Part shown: piece after piece, positions 60,264 to 64,000 of the stretch | Position numbering within the stretch: the first letter of the stretch is position 1 | How the letters are laid out: every line of letters begins with the position of its first letter | DNA from: Actinoplanes sichuanensis | GTDB taxonomy: Bacteria > Actinomycetota > Actinomycetes > Mycobacteriales > Micromonosporaceae | DNA: 64,000 nt | NCBI RefSeq assembly: GCF_033097365.1 | Contig: NZ_AP028461.1 | Span: 9,114,001-9,178,000, forward strand | Direction of reading: 5' to 3' | Notes under the pieces: generated by a model | What the model was told of the DNA's origin: nothing | The model's input: only the letters and a program-made list of their open reading frames with translations | Database searches by the model: none | Made by a program: the position numbers and the translations under genes

Positions 60264-61342
60264 GCCACGGCCGCTTTCCGGTCGGTACCCATGAGGTCGT
60301 CGACGAGCCGTCGGCAGAGGTCGGCGAGCGCGCCCTTGCCGTCGGCGGTGGGTGCCGTTCCGCGTTCGATGCCCTGGCAGACGGCGGTCTCCGGCCGGAG
60401 CGTCCCGGCCAGCGGAAGACCCAGCGCACGGGCGATCTCGCGGGCCTTGAGCCGCCCGGGTGCCGGGCCGCGCACGACGACGGCGATGTTCTCGCAGTGG
60501 GCCGCGACGGTCGCCGCGGTGCGGGCGGCCGAGGCGGTGGCGCGCAGTTCGGCCGGGACGACGAGCAGGGTCCGTTCGGCGGCCTGGAGCGCGAGGATCG
60601 CCGCGTCGTCGAGTTGCCGGGGCAGGTCGGCGACGATCACGTCCCGTCCGCGGCGGGCCGCGTCCAGGGTCGCCGCCATCGCCTCGATCGGCACGCCGGG
60701 CAACTCGTCGCGGTCGAAGGAGAGCAGCACCAGGTCGCCGCGGTGCGGTAGCGCACCGAGCAGGGTGGGCGGGTCGACCCGGCCGTCCGCACCGGCGAGG
60801 GCGGGCCAGCGTAGGCCGCCGACCTGTTCCCAGCCGAGGACCAGGTCGAGGCCACCGCCGAGCGGGTCGGCGTCGATGAGCAGCGTGCGATACCCGGATC
60901 GCACCGCGGTGGTGGCGAGTCCCGCGGCGAGGATGCTGGCGCCGGCGCCGCCGCGTCCGCCGATCACCGCGAGGGTGCGCCCGTCGGTCGAGGGGGTGGG
61001 CCGGTCCTCGGCGGTGAGCTGGTCGACGATCCACGGTTCGGCGGCGGGCAGGACCGCGACGTTCGCGGCACCGATCAAATCGGCGACGTTGAAGGCGGGA
61101 TCGGCGACGTCACCGGAGCCGACCAGGATCAGCCGTCTCCGGCGCGGCAGGCGGGCGCGCAGGCAGGGAACGGCCTGGTCGGTGCCGACCAGGACGAGTG
61201 GCGCGGCGGACCAGCGGGCGCGGGCGCCGGCCGGATCGGCGGACACCTCGGCCTCGACGCCGCCCGCCGCGGCCAGGCGTAGCAGCTCGTCGAGCAGGTC
61301 CGGGTCGGCGGTCACGATCAGGGGGCGGCGCGGGGCGGGCAT
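60260..61342 (-). CDS. Ssd/CpaE-like ParA-family protein of the Tad operon
   Basis: A 360-aa protein with a response-regulator-like N-terminal domain (1-120, LIVTADPDLLDELLRLAAA) and a ParA/MinD-type domain (130-345). The P-loop reads GGRGGAGAS, lacking the Lys of GKS/T, and later motifs (LLIDADPLGG, VIVADLPRQLD) are kept. In mycobacteria the corresponding Ssd gene heads the tad operon and affects septum formation; CpaE localises the pilus. ATG 61342 follows GGAGGTC. First gene of the seven-plus-one-gene operon. Confidence 0.88.
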   Translation of the reverse strand: MPAPRRPLIVTADPDLLDELLRLAAAGGVEAEVSADPAGARARWSAAPLVLVGTDQAVPCLRARLPRRRRLILVGSGDVADPAFNVADLIGAANVAVLPAAEPWIVDQLTAEDRPTPSTDGRTLAVIGGRGGAGASILAAGLATTAVRSGYRTLLIDADPLGGGLDLVLGWEQVGGLRWPALAGADGRVDPPTLLGALPHRGDLVLLSFDRDELPGVPIEAMAATLDAARRGRDVIVADLPRQLDDAAILALQAAERTLLVVPAELRATASAARTAATVAAHCENIAVVVRGPAPGRLKAREIARALGLPLAGTLRPETAVCQGIERGTAPTADGKGALADLCRRLVDDLMGTDRKAAVA

Positions 61343-61545
61343 CGCTGACCTCCAGCGGGGACGGCGGATTGGAGCGCCCACCGTCGCCGGGCCCGATCCG
61401 CCTCGACAAACGCCGATACGACCCGGCTGTGGACAACGTGGAGCCGTGGACAGCCGCCACCCGCCGTGTTGATCTGCTACGCGCGGGTGTGTCTCAGATC
61501 GGATTGGGTAAGTTGGTGTGCTCGTAAATAAGCGATGGAGTGGGC

Positions 61546-61896
61546 ATGGAGAACTCGATCCGCACGACGCTCGCCGACGACGGCACGGTCACCGTCACCG
61601 TGTCGGGTGAGATCGACTTCTCGAACTGTGACGAGATCGCGCGCGGTATCCGGGACGCCGTCACGGACTGGTCGCCGCCGGCGATCGAGGTGGATCTGCG
61701 GGACGCCACGTTCATCGACTCGACCGGGCTGGGCGCGCTGATCGAGGGTTACCGGGCCGCGGTCGCCTCAGGCATCGACTTCCGGGTCGTCAATCCGAGC
61801 GACACGTTCCGCCGGGTGCTGACGGTGACCGGCCTCTCCGACTTCTTCGGTCTGATCGAGGCGGCTGACGCGCAGTCACAGGCGACCGGCTCCTGA
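61546..61896 (+). CDS. STAS-domain anti-anti-sigma factor
   Basis: A 116-aa STAS protein. The beta-alpha core reads TVTVTVSGEIDFSNCDEIAR with the phosphorylation block ATFIDSTGLGALIEGY (Ser). It is shorter in similarity to BldG than to general RsbV-type proteins, so it belongs to a distinct sigma-regulatory branch. ATG 61546 was chosen for GGAG six bases upstream. No anti-sigma partner is adjacent; it is divergent from the tad operon across 203 bases. Confidence 0.88.
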   Translation: MENSIRTTLADDGTVTVTVSGEIDFSNCDEIARGIRDAVTDWSPPAIEVDLRDATFIDSTGLGALIEGYRAAVASGIDFRVVNPSDTFRRVLTVTGLSDFFGLIEAADAQSQATGS

Positions 61897-62306
61897 AAGG
61901 GAACGACCCCCGTCGGGGGAGACGGCTACACCGTGATCTTGGCCTGCCGGTCATGGTTGCTGCATGAGGCTGACCTGCCGCGCGCCATGATCCGCTGTCG
62001 CCTGTTGTCGTCCGTTGCCGGGCATCCCGCTGACTTTCCGCTGACGATCTGACCCGCGTATCCGCAGGTCGGAATGGGGAAGCACGATGCGTCAGAAGCC
62101 GTGCCGGATGCCCGCCCCAGCCGGACGGCTGGCGGACGATCCAGTTGAGTTCGTTGAGGATGCGGCCGGAGTGGCCTGCCTGGCTCTGCTGGTGAGAGAC
62201 CCGCAGGCGTTGCCGGCCCAGTTAAAGCCGTTCCGGCTGCCGCATAGGCGCGGCAGACCACCCAAGAGCGGCTAGACGGTCGACTGTCCTCGATGGCCAG
62301 TCACGA
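61897..62306. other. Intergenic region, no convincing gene
   Basis: A 410-base gap. A short CCCCC-GTC-GGGGG hairpin at 61907-61919 could end the STAS transcript. A frame at 62087-62275 lacks a ribosome binding site or domain. Nothing else stands out. Confidence 0.45.
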
Positions 62307-62312
62307 TACGGT
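62307..62312 (+). promoter_or_regulatory. -10 hexamer TACGGT, leaderless hypothetical gene
   Basis: TACGGT ends exactly six bases before ATG 62319, as in the other leaderless genes of this window. Confidence 0.45.
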
Positions 62313-62318
62313 CCGCCG

Positions 62319-62945
62319 ATGACTTCATCGATGCCGCTGTTCGGTGCTGCCAACGCCTGGATCACCCCGCCGATAGCAGTCTCTGTGCTGGCTCTGCTGT
62401 TCACCGTGGCGTCGTTCTGGTGGATCCAGGTACGCCGCGGACGGTTGCGTAGTTTCGGACCGTCGGCCTATGCCGCTAGCTACGGCAAAGACAAGACCTT
62501 GGTCAACCTGCCGCTGGTCATTCACAACACTGGGCCGGCACCGCTCGCGGTCATCAATGCCCGCTTACGGCTTCGCCCGGCAAACATGGCCGACGGTTCG
62601 GGTGAGATCGTTCTGTACTGGCATGCGCTGCGGACCGCGATCTATACGGACGCCGCGAACGGCGGGCGCACCTTTGCCTCGCCGTTCGCGGTAGAGGGCC
62701 GGAAGTCTGTAGAGAAGTATCTGGAGTTTCAGCGCAATGTCCCCAACTCCCAGTTGGCGGCGGTCCCGTATCGGGCCACGGTTGACGTTCGGGTCGAACC
62801 GTCCGCAAGGCCTTCCCGATGGGTGAAGCTGGTGAGGTTCACCTTGCATGCCGAGTTGATCACGGAGGCTCGTGAACCGTTCCTTCAGCGGAGTAACGAT
62901 CCGGACCTTATGGGTGAGAAGTCCCAAACGTGGGTTCAAGGCTGA
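62319..62945 (+). CDS. Hypothetical membrane-anchored protein
   Basis: A 208-aa protein with one N-terminal transmembrane helix (WITPPIAVSVLALLFTVASF, residues about 14-35) and a soluble beta-type region, TLVNLPLVIHNTGPAPLAVI and YRATVDVRVEPS, that resembles an immunoglobulin-like or phage-tail style beta sandwich. No family recognised. The codon use is less GC-rich than the tad genes, hinting at acquisition. A TACGGT hexamer lies six bases before the ATG. Confidence 0.6.
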   Translation: MTSSMPLFGAANAWITPPIAVSVLALLFTVASFWWIQVRRGRLRSFGPSAYAASYGKDKTLVNLPLVIHNTGPAPLAVINARLRLRPANMADGSGEIVLYWHALRTAIYTDAANGGRTFASPFAVEGRKSVEKYLEFQRNVPNSQLAAVPYRATVDVRVEPSARPSRWVKLVRFTLHAELITEAREPFLQRSNDPDLMGEKSQTWVQG

Positions 62946-62988
62946 GCTGTGCTGGCCACCACCAAGCTGATCCTTGACCGGAAGCGGT

Positions 62989-63261
62989 CTACTTGCCGAA
63001 CCGCCCTGTGGTGCGCTTGGACTCCCAGCGGTCGAGCTGGTGAAGGTCGTTCCGGTCGTAGCCGATGCTGGCCATCGCGGTTTTGACCTGTTCAAGGCGT
63101 ACGCCAGCGTCCGCGAAGTCCTTCAAGACCTTTGGCATCAATGCTTCGGACTGGCTGTTGCGCGCCCAACCGTTATTGCCCAGGTGGTCAAGGAAGTCCA
63201 GCAGTTTGCCCTGTTCGGGGGTGAACCCGTCCCACGTATGTCCTTCAGGTGATCTGGCCAT
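62989..63261 (-). CDS. Small hypothetical protein
   Basis: A 90-aa soluble helical protein (ARSPEGHTWDGFTPEQGKLL, then MPKVLKDFADAGVRLEQVKT). No family recognised. A TAGCGT hexamer is eight bases before the ATG and there is no ribosome binding site. It is convergent with the membrane-anchored hypothetical gene; composition is mixed and G+C lower than the core genes. Confidence 0.5.
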   Translation of the reverse strand: MARSPEGHTWDGFTPEQGKLLDFLDHLGNNGWARNSQSEALMPKVLKDFADAGVRLEQVKTAMASIGYDRNDLHQLDRWESKRTTGRFGK

Positions 63262-63418
63262 GGCCCGGAACGCTATGCCGCTTGCTCTACTGCCGCAATG
63301 TCAGCCGCCCCCCGATGCGTCGCTGGTCCCGGAATACGCAAAAGCCCGTCGCGTCGGCAAGCGAGGGCCGTCATCAACGGGTCAGGACGGCCCACCCGAT
63401 GCCGGGGCAGGGGGCTGG

Positions 63419-64000
63419 CTACTCCGCGGTCGGGATCGGCGGCATGGAAGGTGGTGTCGGCGTCGGATCCGGAATCGGTGAGTTTGACGACCTGACAGGT
63501 GTCGGTGACGTCGACGACCGGGCCGGGGACGGAGATGTGCTCTTGGCCGGGGACGCAGACGTTCTGGTAGGTGCTGGGGCCGGGCCACCGCACAGCGTGT
63601 GAGAGCCGGTGCGGCCCCACGTGCAGGTGTGCACCACCGTGTTCTTGTTGGTGCGCAGGGTGGCGGTGTCGCCGGTGTTGTTCCAAATGTAGTTCCCGGA
63701 CTGCCAGTAGCGGTGCCCATTGGGTCGCCCGTCGACGCCTCGGCCGGTGTGGATGATCCGGGAGTGGCCGGCAGGCAGGGTGCCGGACAGTCGGTAGGTG
63801 TGGCCGGTCTTGTCGCGGATGGTCCAGCCGGTGAGCGTGACGGTGGTCTTGCCACGGTTGGTGATCTGTGCGTATTCGGCGTTCAGGCTTGTGTTGGAGC
63901 GGGAGTCGGTACCGGGCGAGTTGTAGTAGATCTTCGTGAACCGCACGTTCGGAACGCTGGTCGTCGCCGCCGACGCGACCGTGATGCCAGCGGCTGTGAC
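63419..64000 (-). CDS. Lamin-tail-domain surface protein, 5' end beyond the window
   Basis: At least 193 residues, open at the right edge. The visible N-terminal end, VTAAGITVASAATTSVPNVR, looks like the end of a signal peptide. A lamin-tail (LTD) domain follows: VRFTKIYYNSPGTDSRSNTS, AEYAQITNRGKTTVTLTGWT, RIIHTGRGVDGRPNGHRYWQ and NNTGDTATLRTNKNTVV. The last 55 residues are Pro/Ser/Thr-rich (PAPAPTRTSASPAKSTSPSP), a wall-spanning linker. There is no LPxTG or membrane anchor at the C-terminus, so the protein may be released. Function unknown. Confidence 0.78.
   Translation of the reverse strand, partial: VTAAGITVASAATTSVPNVRFTKIYYNSPGTDSRSNTSLNAEYAQITNRGKTTVTLTGWTIRDKTGHTYRLSGTLPAGHSRIIHTGRGVDGRPNGHRYWQSGNYIWNNTGDTATLRTNKNTVVHTCTWGRTGSHTLCGGPAPAPTRTSASPAKSTSPSPARSSTSPTPVRSSNSPIPDPTPTPPSMPPIPTAE

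Noticed and set aside
62087..62275. A 62-codon frame after the STAS gene
   Set aside because: No ribosome binding site or coupling, and no recognisable domain. Kept as intergenic.
1..64000. CRISPR array or cas genes
   Set aside because: No regularly spaced direct repeats and no Cas protein motifs were seen on either strand. The tandem repeats found are only two or three units.

Overview
The window is a stretch of very G+C-rich, densely coded actinobacterial chromosome. Frequent GTG starts, ATGA/GTGA start-stop overlaps, a BldG-type anti-anti-sigma factor, XRE/DUF397 pairs, a futalosine-pathway menaquinone gene, a Ku/LigD set and a topA-hppA-bldG-helicase-Tad order all fit a filamentous actinomycete. 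Micromonosporaceae (Actinoplanes-like) is my best guess from protein style; I have no database hit to confirm it.

Layout. 1-5.3 kb: a transporter and a secreted metallo-hydrolase, mqnD, a cold-shock protein, a HAD phosphatase. 5.3-10.5 kb: an XPB-type helicase and a separate helicase-associated/WYL-like protein, with an Rpn-like nuclease gene between them framed by strong palindromes. 10.57-11.62 kb: a decayed IS982-type insertion sequence whose end supplies the stop codon of a GntR/UTRA regulator. 11.6-14.3 kb: a coupled trpB-trpA-gntR operon with a DasR-like palindromic operator between its -10 and its ribosome binding site. 14.3-17.1 kb: a two-gene bacterial NHEJ module (split LigD polymerase and ligase) divergent from ku. 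17.1-25.3 kb: Nudix hydrolase, two MFS exporters, a DJ-1/PfpI protein, DUF2231, DUF6232, an XRE regulator with two DUF397 proteins and a DUF6226 protein. 24.6-33.3 kb: three secreted or surface proteins (two with LPxTG-type anchors, one large ALF/ricin-like protein), tRNA-Thr(CGT), a membrane metallophosphoesterase and PSP1.

33.5-35.0 kb holds a compact, translationally coupled four-gene operon of EspC/WXG100-like and YbaB-like small proteins, without any secretion machinery nearby. 35.2-41.1 kb holds holB, a divergent GH10 xylanase/SGNH hydrolase pair sharing inverted repeats, and an MFS-thymidylate kinase fusion. 41.2-55 kb holds a PLP-dependent alanine-racemase-fold enzyme, a TetR regulator with a FAD sugar-lactone oxidase, topA, a lipoprotein, the proton pyrophosphatase hppA, the bldG pair and an MrfA-like helicase. 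As I recall the Streptomyces and Mycobacterium maps, this order is ancestral in actinobacteria. 55.2-61.3 kb has an acyltransferase and then a complete-looking Tad pilus operon (Ssd/CpaE, TadA, TadB, a 62-aa Cys-rich ORF, TadC, Flp, TadE, TadE/G-like) lacking a prepilin peptidase. The last 2.7 kb holds a STAS protein, hypotheticals and the edge of a lamin-tail surface protein.

A recurring regulatory theme is leaderless transcription: seven genes have a TAnnnT hexamer exactly six bases before the start codon. The best candidates for undescribed biology are the trpBA-GntR circuit, the small coupled ORFs in the ESX-like and Tad operons, and the palindrome-framed Rpn gene inside the XPB pair.
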